Source: Artocarpus heterophyllus (Eukaryota > Streptophyta > Magnoliopsida > Rosales > Moraceae). Taken from it: 64,000 bases of DNA. This document shows positions 44,880-58,115 of the stretch, one piece after another (within the stretch, counting starts at the first letter, position 1; every line of letters starts with the position of its first letter). The stretch spans positions 10,935,219 through 10,999,218 of the forward strand of contig CM046341.1 of NCBI GenBank assembly GCA_025403435.1. The letters run 5' to 3'. A program made the position numbers and the translations under genes. The notes beneath the pieces were generated by a model. The model searched no databases and was not told the DNA's origin. It worked only from the letters and a program-made list of their open reading frames with translations.

Positions 44880-47800
44880 TTTCCAACAGAATAAGAGTAC
44901 CACCATCTGAAAATGCTAAATATCCAAATGTGTTTGGAACGGTGCAGAGATCAGCCTTTTGAGTGTACGTTGTTACTGACTTCAATTGGAGATATCAAGC
45001 TTCCATTTGCAAAACTAATTAGAACGTAGCTTTTAAGTTTAAGAATTATAACATTCGATGAGAGCTATACTTTAGTAATTTGTTGTTTTTTATTGTAGCT
45101 ACTGAGAGCTTTGTATTATTTATAATTATAACTAATAGGTTGAAACTGATATTTTAAACATCTTATAAATTTTTTTAGAAGAATCTTATTTTTAGAGTTA
45201 TAACTCCTCTACCAACAAATCAGTGAAACCCAATATAAAAATACACTACATATTAAATTGAGGCTTATAGTTTTGTAAGTAGTGGAGTTTTAACCTGATT
45301 GATGAAAATGATTTTTCAATTTTTTACCAAAGCTATAAGACATTTATCTTTTTTTGGGATGTGTATCAGTGGATGCAACTTAAACGTCAGTAATTGAATC
45401 AGACAAAAAAAATGGCTTGATCCGTTTCTCTTTTAACTCTTTATATGGTTGCTGGCAAGTTTTTTTTTTTTTTTTTTTTCAAGAGCTGAAATAGTTTTTT
45501 TTTTCAATGATTTGACGACTACAAAATGTGATGTATCTAAAAAAAAATATTAATGAAGGAAATAAAAGGGGAGAATAGAATACAAAGATTTATTGTCAAT
45601 ATGTGCCTGCATAGACAGACTAAAAGAAGAATACTAAAGAGCACTCTAAATAGACTTCATATAAATTAAACTATATTAACTTTTGTATCTACGTTTGAAA
45701 ATAATGGAAAGGATTTCATTTATTTATATCTGCGCATGTATAATAATTAAAAGTCTTTCACTTAATAATAATAATAATAATAATAATAAAAGAAGTGGCT
45801 AGAAGCCAGGAGTGACCAGAAGCCTCTTTCTTTTCAAGCTTATTAAAACTAATAGCCTTTAAATTTTAAGGTTTTTCATATTTTACCTCATAAATTTTCA
45901 CCACTTTATCTCTTAAATTTATCTTATTTTGCTCTTTAAATTTTCAAAACTAATATGCTGTCTCTAAACTTTCAACGCAAATCGGAGTCACATCGCGACG
46001 GCCTTGCATTTGGATCTCTACGCGATGGTTGACAGTTGAGTGAAGTGTCTCCTACGCTTCCGTTGCGGCCACCTCGCTAAGGACGATATGTTGATGCTTT
46101 TCTGATTTATGTTTTCTTTTTTTTTTTTCTTTTGATTTTTTGAAACAATTTTTTTTTCCTGATATGATCTATTACAGTTTTGGTATTCTTATGTGTTTTC
46201 TAAGTGTTTTTAGATTTTTTGAATCTACCGCCACTAAAATGGCGATTTCCAACGGATTTTTATGATCGTGTCGCTGATCATGGTGATTACCGATCGGTGA
46301 CTATTTAAATACGAACATTGACCGCGGAAGATGTCGGATAAAGTAATCCGGCGATGGTGGTGCCATTGGTAATGGCAGATGTAGGTCAGATACATTGAGA
46401 GTATATTTGGCATTACAAAATATAATATGATAGTGTGGCTCGACGTTCTTACTTTAGTTGCATGCATTTTAGCCTTATAGTCACAGTATCAATGGGCATG
46501 ATAGGTTTTTTCATATGTAGTTCAATACAAGCTAGATCCACTTCAAATATATTGAATAGGTAAACACATATATATTGATCATGAGGTACAAAGTCAACAA
46601 AATGCCTCCTAGATCCACATTACATGGTGAAGCCATTACCTATTTGGTGGAATGGATTACAAGCATTCATGCTACATTTAGAATATCGTATTTCATACGC
46701 ATCGAAAGATGAATGCTAGTATGTTGCACAAATACCAAAAAGACCATTCATACCATAACCAAGAAACACAAAAGGGAACATTTTTATAATGTGGCCATGG
46801 TTTTTAGTGTTAATGTTATGAGTAGTAGCCATTATCAGTTGTGGTTATAACTTACAATGAACTAAGAAGTTTACAAATAAGAAAGACCAAATTTTCTTTA
46901 GCAACTATAGTTAAGCAAAATATTGAAAAATATTCACAAGGTACCACCTTAAGGACTGAAGGAATTGCCTTGGAGAGCCGATCCAAGCATGATGAGCTTT
47001 TCTATTTGAGTTTGATGTGCCATTCCCAACAGGGCTTCACAAGGACGCTTGGTTTATTTTGTTGAATCTCAAATCCGTTCTCACACAATGATAGCTTGGA
47101 CAAGCTAGCGATAGTTATCAATCCTAAAACGTACAATGACATGCCAAAACTGCCACCTAACCAACACAGAATCTTTCACATAACAAATATATGCTCAAAG
47201 ACAGGTGAATGAATATAACCAGAAAAGAGAACGGCAATCAATCCTGCTATTTTTGCAACCCTATCCATAAAGAATAGAAGATTGAAGAATTAACTAGCTC
47301 GAGTGTGTGAATGAATTCATGATAAAGGACCCTAAAACTAATGGAACATTAAGTATTATGATGAATAAGAGATCAATTCAAAGACAGTCGTCCTCATGCT
47401 AAAAGGAAGATGAACTGTGACCATCCAAAGAATGACCACAAGGATTTGAATAAAAATTTTTAGATGCATAAACAAAATTACCAATAGACTAGTACAAATC
47501 ATGATTAATTCACTTAATATGTCACAAAATCAAATCATGGTCTTATAGACGACTATGTATTAATATGGTTTATGCATGTTATGATATCAACAGCTATAAT
47601 AGGATGCGCAATTTAATATATTATATAAATTATACATATAGATATATAATTTTTTTTAATAAACAAATAAACCTACAATACACCTTCAATAACAATAAGT
47701 TACTGAAAGTTTATTATTTATTAACTACAGAAAAAAAAAGGGAAAGCACGACCCAATAATAAGCCCATACATTATTAATCGTTTATATTTCTTTCACCTG

Positions 47801-48165
47801 TTGCTCTAATGCATAAAACAATATAGGACAACCAAAGAGACGCAGAGCCAAAGACTTTCTTTTATTTATTTATTTATTCTACAAAAACTTTCTTTTAATT
47901 TTATTTAAGTTTGTTTGTTGCAATGTTACAATTCAGTTTATTACAATGTTGCAATTCAGTTTATTATTAAAGACTTACATTCAATTGGGTTTTAATTTAT
48001 TAGATTTAATGAATTATGTTATGTTATATTATGCTAATTTTTTTTTTTATTTTTTAAATATACTTGAAGGCTTAATCCATGAATCTACCACCCTAAATTT
48101 TAATCTCAATACAATACACCTTGAATTTTGAAATTGTTGACAATTGAGGTTTAATAGATACATTT
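44880..48165. other. Intergenic, decayed repeats, no gene supported
   Basis: 44990-45180 is a dispersed CTCTCATATG-type repeat remnant. 45762-45790 is an AAT microsatellite. 45845-45975 resembles the arm of the fold-back element at 13540. 45970-46470 and 46600-47400 have a less AT-biased composition and could be gene or transposon remnants, but no protein family was identified on either strand. Confidence 0.4.
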
Positions 48166-48758
48166 AGGGTCTGTTTGTTTCGAGTATTATTTGGACTCAA
48201 TGGACTCAAATTTGGATTCGAGTATCAAGAATTTTTTGGATACTGTTTGTTTCCCCTAAAATCAGAATCCTTTGAGTATCAAGAGTCCAAGTTTTCAGAG
48301 TTCTCATTCCTCTAAACTTTTGATACTCGGATATCTTTGTTACAGTAAAAACTAAAATTCTCTCTCCTATATTTGAGAAAAAAAATCACAACTCTTCATT
48401 TGATATCCAATTGAGATGATTCTTTTTTTATTATGTTCTTAGTGAAGAGAGGAATATATTAAGATCCATATAGTATATTTTTAAAATCATTAACATTAAG
48501 ATTTTATTAGATTTGTTAATAAATTAAAAACTATTTTCACTACCTCTCCAAATACACATTCCAATTTTATTCTATAGTCAGATTAAAACCCAAACGCACA
48601 TCCAAACACCAATTCAGATAACAATTCAAATCACTAACTCAAATCCTAATTCAAATCACACTTCTCAATTCAAATCACTAACTCAAATCCTAATTCAAAT
48701 CACACTAACTCAACTCAAATCAAATCACTAATTCGAATCCATTTACCAAACGGACCCT
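48166..48758 (+). mobile_element. MITE, AGGGTCTGTTTG family, 593 bp
   Basis: Terminal inverted repeats AGGGTCTGTTTG at the left and CAAACGGACCCT at the right. The interior contains TCCTTTGAGTATCAAGAGTC and, near the right end, several tandem AATTCAAATCACTAACTC words. It carries about 90 bp (near 48445-48540) not found in the second copy at 32861-33322. Confidence 0.75.
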
Positions 48759-49428
48759 TAATTTTTTAAAAATACTCTTTTTTACGTGTTGATCTTCATT
48801 TTTTTTCTTAAAATAATGAGCTTTACTATTAAGAAAACTTATATGCAAATTTCATGCCTAAAATTATCCATACTTTTTAACTTTTGTTAGCTATTGGACC
48901 TCAATTTCTATTGATTTCAAAATTCAAAGTATATTTTGCTTAGATTGAAAGTCTGAGGTGCATTATGCAAAAAATGAATAGTTTAAGAGAAAAAAACAAA
49001 CCCTTAATCTGTGTAATTCAATTGTCAACACACCTATTCTCAAACACATTATGAGAAAATTGATCTAGTCATTAATATAGAGCACCAAAATACAAAGGAA
49101 TACAAGAAATTTAATGGCCACAAGTCAACCAGGCTGTCATAGAAAATACTCTATGATGGATTTAGCTCGCACATCTATTTTAAAGTACATAATGACTTAA
49201 CCACATCGAAAGGTAAATGACTAGTTCGAACAAAGTACCCTTATATTTCCCACTAAATTTTTCATCCAATTAGGCATGGCAAATCTTACGCCCATGCTAG
49301 AAAGGTAATAGTGATCATAACCTTCTCTAATAATTCCATCATCTCATTTTCTGCCAAAAAAGGCATTAAAGTAGGAAATAAAGAACCCATAAAGTGGTGG
49401 CATATAGGTGGAAGAAACAAAAATAGGA
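48759..49428. other. Spacer before the copia element, nothing recognised
   Basis: AT-rich sequence without a recognisable frame or repeat. Confidence 0.4.
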
Positions 49429-49433
49429 GTAAA
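49429..49433. repeat. Target-site duplication GTAAA, left copy
   Basis: Identical to 58116-58120 and placed immediately before the TG of the 5' LTR. Confidence 0.85.
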
Positions 49434-50510
49434 TGTTAGTGATGTGCCCTAGGCTAATTATGTAATGACCACATTTTGACTTCTTTACATTTGCATTTTA
49501 TTAATAAAGAGGCATTTTCATTTGTGTTTTTAACTCTAATTCCATGAATAGTTAATTCTGCCTAAGGTCATTGAGTATGTGACTTGATAGTAAAACTCTT
49601 AGGTGAAAATTGAATTCTATTCTAAATTATCCCTAGTCGGTCATTATTATTAGGATAATAATGAATGAAGATTAGTATAAAGTTTGACTGATAATTATGT
49701 TTTACTAATCATGTGTATGAGATACTAAGTCAAGTCATAGATACATATTTGAGAAATGATGTATTGGATCGACCCGCTATGAGAATACTGCATGGATAAT
49801 TGTCATAAGTGATTCTCATCACAATAGTATTATCCTAGTCCTCTGACCTGAAATCACCATTGTTTCCTACATGACAAGTTCTATATTTTGACACATTCTA
49901 ATATTATCTTTAATAGCATGATGGAATAGATTGTTGTTGGATATAGAGTGAATCATGTGAGTGATTAGGAAGGAATTTGTCCCTCATTTATTATGAGAAA
50001 GATATCTATGAGCCCCTCGATAAGTTAGAATAAAGAAAAATGTATGGCCATACTAGAATGAATTGATAAGGGTTATCAATATCAGTCTACTTAAGATCAA
50101 GAAATAATATGATTGAATAGTATAAGGATGATGTAAACCATGCCTTATGTTCAATCAAGGTATCTAGTGACAAAAGGACTTTAATACTTATTGTGGATTA
50201 GGCTATGTCGGATAATTAACATTCGTATAACTTGGGTAATCATAATGTCTTGCTAGAGGCCGCTTATGATTTGTGGGCTAGAAACAGAATTTTAAGCCCA
50301 CTACTAACGTTCTGTGAACCTATAGGGTCGCACACTTAGAACAGACCAAAAACGAATTTTGGATATACTGTGTCTAGATTCAATGAACCTGATAATGTCC
50401 AAATTCGATATACTAGATATGTCTAGGTTCATTGAATCCGACATTATCTAGATTCTCTGAATCATATTCGAATTACAGTTTACCTAGTTAAAATCTGACT
50501 CTATCTCGAA

Positions 50511-50546
<36 letters not shown>

Positions 50547-50941
50547 GTTTTAGGGTTTTTGGTAAGATTAGATGAGAAAAGGCGTTCTCTCATTCTAAAA
50601 GGTGAGAACATTAAAACCCTAAAATCATAGAGAGTCATTTAACGCAAGGAGAGGGTGCTAGCACACCAATTTGATTTTTTGAGAGTCTGTTCGTGTGGAT
50701 AGCTGTAGAGGGCATTGCTTTAAGTAACAACATCTGAATCTGATCCCGAATACGAAAAGCTCGAGTTAGGGTGTCACCGGAGTGAACCTGCTCTTCCTTC
50801 ATAGAAATTTTGCCCCTTTTGTCATCCTGGTAAGATTCTATGACTTTCTTATCAATCTAATCGAATTGCATGGATCCTACGAGGGTTTTGTGGGAATTAA
50901 TTTTTGATTTTTCGCTTCTTATTTGATCACAAAACCCAACA
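49434..50941 (+). repeat. 5' LTR of the 49434 copia element
   Basis: 1508 bp, ends ACAAAACCCAACA. Carries a TA microsatellite at about 50510-50543, longer than the corresponding run in the 3' LTR (57688-57706). Confidence 0.95.
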
Positions 50942-50954
50942 GTGTATCAAAGCG
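50942..50954 (+). promoter_or_regulatory. Degenerate primer-binding site
   Basis: GTGTATCAAAGCG directly follows the 5' LTR. It resembles TGGTATCAGAGC of initiator tRNA-Met with changes (TGTATCAAAGC), one of them G to A, consistent with decay. Confidence 0.65.
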
Positions 50955-52586
50955 ACTTGTAAATTTGATTAAATTGATTTTATATGGTTTTGTGTATTTG
51001 TGATATGCATGGATACGGTTTATACATTAATTAGATTAATGTGTTTGAGGTTTTGTTTGATTAAACGTTTTTACCGTGTTAATTAGATTAATATGTTTAA
51101 TGTTTTTTGTAACCTGTTGTTGTTAATTTGATTAATATTACAATTTAACAAGAATCTAGTAATATGTTTTAAGATGATTAAACGATATACTGTAAATCAG
51201 GTTTCGATTTTATTAAGGTGGTTGACTATTTAAATGTTAAACAGTGATAATTTGTTTTGAACAGATTAATATATGTCATAGGGTTTGTTTAATTGTTAAA
51301 CAAGGATGATTGATTTAGAACAATCAATAAATCTCATGAATCCGTTTAAGTGTTAAACAGAGATTAATTAATTCTGTTATGAACAGATTAGGTAATCTGA
51401 TTAATTAAAATTAAAGGATTTAGGCAGCAAATCATTCAAACGAGTAAGGTAAATCACTTACCTTTCGGGGGCGCTACCCCCGAGTCCCACCCACTAACCA
51501 GCTAGCGGGACCGCCGCCAAGGGCGCTGCCCTTGGGACCCTGCAAGGGGCGCTGCCCCTTGACTCCAAATTGATTTGTCACATATATCGTTTTGGTTATA
51601 ATAAAAATTTAACTATAATGAAATTATATTACTATGTTTATGTGTTTAGTGTAAATTGCATGGTGCATAGCATGGCCCTTTTATACCAATGTGATTGGCA
51701 GCTTTTATTTAATTTTATTTTAGGTTTGTAATTTTAAATAAGACCTACGTGTCGTTTTTCAATTTGTTGTAATTTATTTATTTATTTAGTAGAAATAGAA
51801 TAGTTTAGATTGCAATCTGTAATGTAAAATCAAAGCCCAAGATCAAGATAGATGGAGGTCTAAGATGGAGGCTCAAGATGGAGTCCATTTGTAGCAATCT
51901 AAGGAAATCCATGGAGATGAAGATTACCTAGGATTGACCATTAACCTTCATATTGGCTTATGAAGATCAATCTAGATTTGGGCTATGCTATGACACGCTT
52001 ATTGTGTTATTATTATGCTATGTATGTGATGCTGTGTATATGATGCTATGTATGTGATGTGACATAATAATAAACAATAAAATAAAAATAATGTAGAACC
52101 CTCACTTAATATTAAGTCATTAAAATGCCTCCCATAATTCAACTCTTGTCAAGACTTGGATTGCTAAACATAGGTTCTGCCAAAGAATGGTGTGTTAAGC
52201 CATCTAGGTAAGACAAGATGGATAATAGTGATATCCATATGTTTGAAATGGTTAGACTTAACTAAGTTATCAAAATAGTTTTGGACCTAGGGCATTAGAT
52301 GAGATTTTAATTAGCCAGGACATGTGATGTCAAATCCCATATTTATCCAAGAGTTACATAAGATGTAATTGGTAAAGTGTTACCTACCTAAATAACCATA
52401 CTTTAGGTGATAAGCCAAAGGTTACTGTGAAATATGGATCTTGGCCCACTAAAGTTACAATTGTTGTGATTGCCAAATTAATATTGAGGGTTATTAATTT
52501 GATAAAATTAGTGGGATTTAAATTATGCCTCGTTAAAATTGTTTAATAAAATGCTAAGTATTCTGTGTATATATTTGTTGTAGATA
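50955..52586 (+). other. Leader of the copia element with GC-rich hairpin cluster
   Basis: Untranslated. The AT-rich sequence is broken at 51463-51562 by three perfect or near-perfect palindromes: CGGGGGCGCTACCCCCG, CAAGGGCGCTGCCCTTG and CAAGGGGCGCTGCCCCTTG. Such hairpins upstream of gag could serve in RNA packaging or dimerisation; that role is inference. Confidence 0.6.
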
Positions 52587-55500
52587 ATGGCATCAAACAC
52601 CACATCTAACTTGTCACTGCGAATGATCCTTGAGAAGGATAAGCTCAATGGGACTAACTTCCTTGACTGGTACAAAAACTAGAGAATTGTTCTTAAGCAA
52701 GAGAGGAAGGAATATGTTTGATCAACCTATCCTTGATGAACCTGCTGCTAATGATCCTAGAGCTCCAAAGGATGCTCACAATAAGCATCTCAATGACTCT
52801 ATTGATGTCACTTGCCTAATGCTTGGAAGCATGGAATCAAAGCTTTAGAAGCAACTGATGGAAATGGAGGCTTATACCATGATAGGCCATCTCAAGGAAA
52901 TGTTCCAAGAGAAAGCTAGAATTGAGAGGTTTGCCACCTTAAAGGCATTACTCTCGTGCAAGTTGACTGCTGGCGGTTCAGTGATTCCTCATGTTCTTAA
53001 GATGAAGGGTGCAGAAACTTGGTCTTAAGATTAGCCAAGAGTTGGCTGTTGACATCATTCTCCAATCTTTGCCAGATGCTTATGATGGGTTCTTTATGAA
53101 CTACAACATGCATAATATGGAGAAGACTGTTTCTGAGTTGCATGGGATGCCTAAGATTGTTGAACAGAACATCAAGAATACCAAAGATGTTCTGATGGTT
53201 AATAAAGGGAAAGGTATGAAAAGGAAAGGAAAGGGTAAGAGTCAAATAAGGCTCCCAAGGACTTTAAGAAGCTCAAGCCTAACCCCAAGCTCAATCCTAA
53301 ACCTAAGGCTAAACCACCAAAGGAGGGAGTATGCTTTTTCTACAATGAGCCTGGTCATTAGAAAAGAAACTGCAAGCTCTATTTGGATGATCTGAAGAAG
53401 AAGAAGAGTAGTGCGACTACTCCTCAAGGTATTTATGTTATAGAAGTCAATTTGTCTACTTCTGATCCCTGGATATTAGATATTGGATCTGGATCTCACA
53501 TTTGTACTAATGTGCAGGGTCTTAAAAGGAGTAGAATCTTGGCTAAAGGCGAAGTGGACCTACAAGTTGGAAATGGAGCAAGAGTTGCTGCTTTAGCTAT
53601 AGGAACATATGAGTTGACTTCGCCTAGTGGACTTGTTTTAAGTTTAGAAAATTGTTATTATGCACCTGCTATAAGTAGGAATATTATTTCTGTTTCTTGT
53701 TTGGACAAAGAAAATTTTGAGTTTATTATTAGGAATAATAACTACTCCATTTACCGTGATAACATTTTCTATGGATATGCTCCACGAATGAATGGTCTTT
53801 ATGTTCTGAACATTGAAAACAAAAATGAAAAGTCCATCTATAATGTTAATACAAAGAAGTTTAAATCTAAAGATTTAAACCCTACCTATCTTTGGCACTG
53901 TCGTTTGGGCCACATAAATGAGAAACACATTTCAAAACTCCATCAACATGAGCTTTTGAATTCATTTGATTTTGAATCATTTGAAGTATATGAGTCTTGT
54001 TTATTAGGCAAAATGACTAAGACACCTTTTACTGGACATAGTGAAAGGGCTAATGACTTATTGGGCCTTGTAGATTCTGATGTATGTAGACCATTAAGTT
54101 CCACTGCTAGAGGAGGTTTTCAGTACTTCATTGCTTTCATAGATGATTTCAGTAAATATGGCTATGTCCATCTAATGAAACAAAAATATGAATCTTTTGA
54201 AAAGTTCAAAATTTTCAAAAATGAAGTATAAAATCAACTTGGTAAAAGTATTAAAGCACTTCGATGCGATCGAGGTAGTGAATACTTAAACCAAGAATTC
54301 ATTGATCATCTTAGAGATTATGGGATAGTCTCACAATTAACTCCACCAAGAACACCACAATGGAATGGTGTGTTTGAATGGAGAAATCAAACTTTATTGG
54401 ATATGGTTCGATCTATGATGAGTCAGTCAGATCTTCCAATATCCTTTTGGGGGTATGCTTTGGAAACTGCTGCGTTCATACTGAATAGAGTTCCATCAAA
54501 GGCAGTTCAAAAGACACCATATGAGATGTGGATTGGGAAGTCGCCTAGTTTGTCTTTTCTTAAGATTTGGGGATGTGAGGCTTATGTGAAGCGTTAAATT
54601 TCAGATAAATTGGCACCCAAATCAGACAAATGCCTTTTTGTGGGATATCCTAAAGAAACTAAAGGATATTACTTCTATAATGCTTCTGGGAATAAAGTAT
54701 TTGTTGCTCGGAATGGTGTCTTTTTAGAAAGAGAATTCATTTCTAAAGGAAATAGTGAGAGTAAAGTTCAACTTAAAGAAATTCAAGAACCACAAAATAG
54801 CATTGAACCATCTGTGGAATCTCAACCGGATCAACAAGTAGTTGTTGAGCCTACACAAGTAGCACAAGGCTCGAGGAGGTCTAGTAGGACACTTCAAAGC
54901 CCTAAGAGATATGGATTTCTCTTAACTGATAATAATGATGTGATGATTGTGGATCAAAATGAGCCCACATCTTACCAAGAGGCCATGAATAGCCCTGACT
55001 ATGATAAATGGCTAGAAGCCATGAAGTCAGAGATGCAATCCATGTATGATAATCAAGTATGCACTTTGATTGATCCGCCTGATGGTTTAAAGACTATTGG
55101 TTGCAAATAGGTTTTCAAAAATGAAACAGACATTAATGGCAATGTGCATACCTTTAAGGCAAGACTAGTTGCAAAAGGTTTCAAGCAAACACATGGTATA
55201 GACTATGATGAAACTTTTTCACCAGTTACTATGCTTAAATCTATTCGGATTCTCCTCGCCATAGCTGCATACTATGATTATGAGATTTGGAAAATGAATG
55301 TCAAAACAGCGTTTATTAATGGAAACCTACTTGTGGATGTGTATATGACACAACCCGAGGGTTTTGTTAGTCTTGAGAATTCTGGAAAGGTTTGCAAGCT
55401 TCAAAGATCCATTTATAGATTAAAGCAAGCATCTCGGAGTTGGAATCTTCGTTTTGATGAAGTAATCAAAGAGTTTGGTTTCATTAAAAATGAAGATGAG

Positions 55501-56582
55501 CCTTGTGTTTACAAGATGGTTAGTGGGAGCACAATAGTCTTTCTAGTGCTATATGTTGATGACATATTACTCATTGGAAATGATATCCCTACTCTACAAA
55601 ATGTTAAATCATGGTTAAGGAATTGTTTCTCAATGAAAGACTTAGGTAAAGCTGCCTATATTCTAGGCATCAAGATCTATAGGGATAGATCTAAGAGGCT
55701 TATTAGCCTAAGTCAGAGTACATATATTCTAAGAGGCTTATTGGCCTAAGTCAAAGTACATACATTGACAAGGTATTGAATAGATTTAGTATGCAAGATT
55801 TCAAAAGGGGATTCTTGCCAATGTCACATGGAATTAGTCTCAGCAAGACTCAGTGTCCGATGACATAGGATGAGCGAGACCGCATGAATAAGATTCCATA
55901 TACTTTTGCCATTGGATCTATCATGTATGCAATGTTATGTACTCGACCTAATGTCTCATATGCCTTAAGCATAACCAGCAGATACCAATCAGATCCAAGT
56001 GAAAGTCACTGGACAACAGTCAAGAATATCGTTAAATATTTGAGAAGAACTAAAGATGCATTCTTACTGTATGGAGGAAAGGAAGATGAGCTTGTTGTAA
56101 GTGGTTACACAGATGCCAGCTTCCAGTCTGATAAAGATGACTTTCGATTGTAGTTAGGTTATGTGTTCTGTTTGAATAGAGGTGCAGTGAGCTGGAGAAG
56201 TTCAAAGCAAGACACCGTTGCTGATTCTACAACAAAAGCTGAGTATATAGCCGCCTCAGAAGCAGCTAAGGAAGCAGTTTGGATCAAAAAGTTTATTACT
56301 AGATTAGGTGTTGTTCCTAGTATATCAGATCAAGTAGACTTGTATTGTGATAATAACAGGGCCATAGCATTGGCTAAGGAACCTATATCACATTAGCGAT
56401 CCAAACACATACTCAGGCGTTATCATCTCATTCGAGAAATTATTGAGAAAGGAGAGGTGAAGATATACAAAGTACCTATATATGACAATGTTGCTGATCC
56501 ACTCACTAAGCCTCTTCTACAGCCTAAGCATGAGAGTAATACTAGGTCAATGGGTATTAGATACAATATTGATTGGGCCTAG
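52587..56582 (+). pseudogene. Copia gag-pol polyprotein, broken by stops and frameshifts
   Basis: The frame opens with MASNTTSNLSLRMILEKDKLNG. Recognisable in order: gag (to about 53330); zinc knuckle CFFYNEPGH.KRNC (about 53331-53376, second Cys replaced by Tyr); protease remnant WILDIGSGSHI (DSG altered to IGS); GAG-pre-integrase LWHCRLGHINEKHIS; integrase core FIAFIDDFSKYGY; RT TFKARLVAKGFKQTHGIDY and YVDDILLIGND (from 55144); RNase H DASFQSDKDDF, TKAEYIAASEAAKEAVW and DNNRAIALAKEP. In-frame stops lie at 52680, 52846, 53359, 54229, 54595, 55108, 55866, 56151 and 56394. Frameshifts occur near 53010 and 53240, and a 39-bp tandem duplication near 55693-55770 also breaks the frame. The element cannot encode a functional polyprotein. 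Confidence 0.92.
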
Positions 56583-56596
56583 TGCAAGTGGGAGAT

Positions 56597-58115
56597 TGTT
56601 AGTGATGTGCCCTAGGCCAATTATGTAAGGACCACATTTTGACTTTGTTACATTTGCATTTTATTAATAAAGAGGCATTTTCATTTATGTTTTTAATTCT
56701 AATTCCATGAATAGTTAATTCTGCCTAAGGTCATTGAGTATATGACTTGATAGTAAAACTCTTAGGTGAAAATTAAATTCTATTCTAAATTATCCCTAGT
56801 TGGTTATTATTATTGGGATAATAATGAATGAAGACTAGTATGAAGTTTGACTGATGATTATGTTTTACTAATCATGTGTATGAGATACTAAGTCAACTTA
56901 TAGATACATATTTGAGAAATGATGTATTGGATCGACCTGCTATGAGAATACTGCATGGATAATTGTCATAAGTGATTCTCATCACAATAGTATTATCCTA
57001 GTCCTCTGACCTGAAATCACCATTGTTTCCTACATGACAAGTTCTATATTTTGACACATTCTAATGTTATCTTTAATAGGATGATGGAATGGATTGTTGT
57101 TGAATATAGAGTGAATCATGTGAGGAATGTGAGTGATTAAGAAGGAATTTGTCCCTCATTTATTATGAGAAGATATCTATGGGCTCCTTGATAAGTTAGA
57201 CTGAAGAAAAATGTATGACCATACTGGAATGAATTGATAAGGGTTATCAATATCAGTATACTTAAGATCGAGAAATAATATGACTGAATAGTATAAGAAT
57301 GACGTAAACCATGTCTTATGTTCAATCAAGATATCTAGTGACAAAAGGACTTTAATACTTATTGTGGATTAGGTTATGTCGGATTATTAACATTTGCATA
57401 ACTTGGGTAATCATAATGTCTTGCTAGAGGCCGCTTATGATTTGTGGGCCAAAAACAGAATTTCAAGCCCACTACCAACGTTATGTGAAACTACAGGGTT
57501 GCACACTTAGAATAGACCAAAAACAAATTTTAGGTTTACTGTGTCTAGATTCAATGAACCTGATAATGTCCAGATTCAATATACTAGATATATCTAGGTT
57601 CATTGAATCTAACATTATCTAGATTTTCTGAATCATTTTCGAATTACAGTGTACCCTAGTTAAAATTTGACTCTATCTCGAAGTCAATATATATATATAT
57701 ATATATCTGTTTTAGGGTTTTTGGTAAGATTAGATAAGAAAAGGCGTTCTCTCATTCTAAAAGGCGAGAACATTAAAACCCTAAAATCAGAGAGAGTCAT
57801 TTAACGCAAGGAGAGGGTGCTAGCACACCAATTTGGTTTTTTGAGAGTCTGTTTGTGTGGATACCTACAAAGGGCGTTGTTTTAAGTAACAACGTCTAAA
57901 TCCGATCCTGAATATGAAAAGCTCGAGTTAGGGTATCACCGGAGTGAACCCGCTCTCTTCCTTCATAGAAATCTTGCCCCTTTTGTCATCCTGATAAGAT
58001 TTTATGACTTTCTTATCAATCTAATCGAATTGCATGGACCTTGCGAGGGTTTTGTGGGAATTAATTTTTGATTTTTCGCTGCTTGTTTGATCACAAAATC
58101 CAACAAAACGCAACA
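56597..58115 (+). repeat. 3' LTR of the 49434 copia element
   Basis: 1519 bp. Its end reads AAATCCAACAAAACGCAACA, 10 bp longer than the 5' LTR end, but the TSD GTAAA follows directly, so the extra bases belong to the inserted copy. Confidence 0.92.

Larger units (their letters stand above)
49434..58115 (+). mobile_element. Full-length Ty1/copia retrotransposon, decayed coding region
   Basis: 8.7 kb with LTRs at 49434-50941 and 56597-58115, both beginning TGTTAGTGATGTGCCCTAGG. The 5-bp target duplication GTAAA is at 49429-49433 and 58116-58120. Order: PBS-like site, 1.6-kb leader, gag, protease, integrase, RT, RNase H, PPT (AGTGCAAGTGGGAGAT at 56581-56596), 3' LTR. The order with integrase before RT assigns it to copia. 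About six differences occur in the first 110 aligned LTR bases, so it is older than the element at 20782. Confidence 0.95.

Noticed and set aside
46600..47400. Possible decayed gene on the minus strand with a hydrophobic stretch (AGLIAVLFSGYI)
   Set aside because: The stretch is short, stops follow, and I could not assign it to any membrane-protein family.
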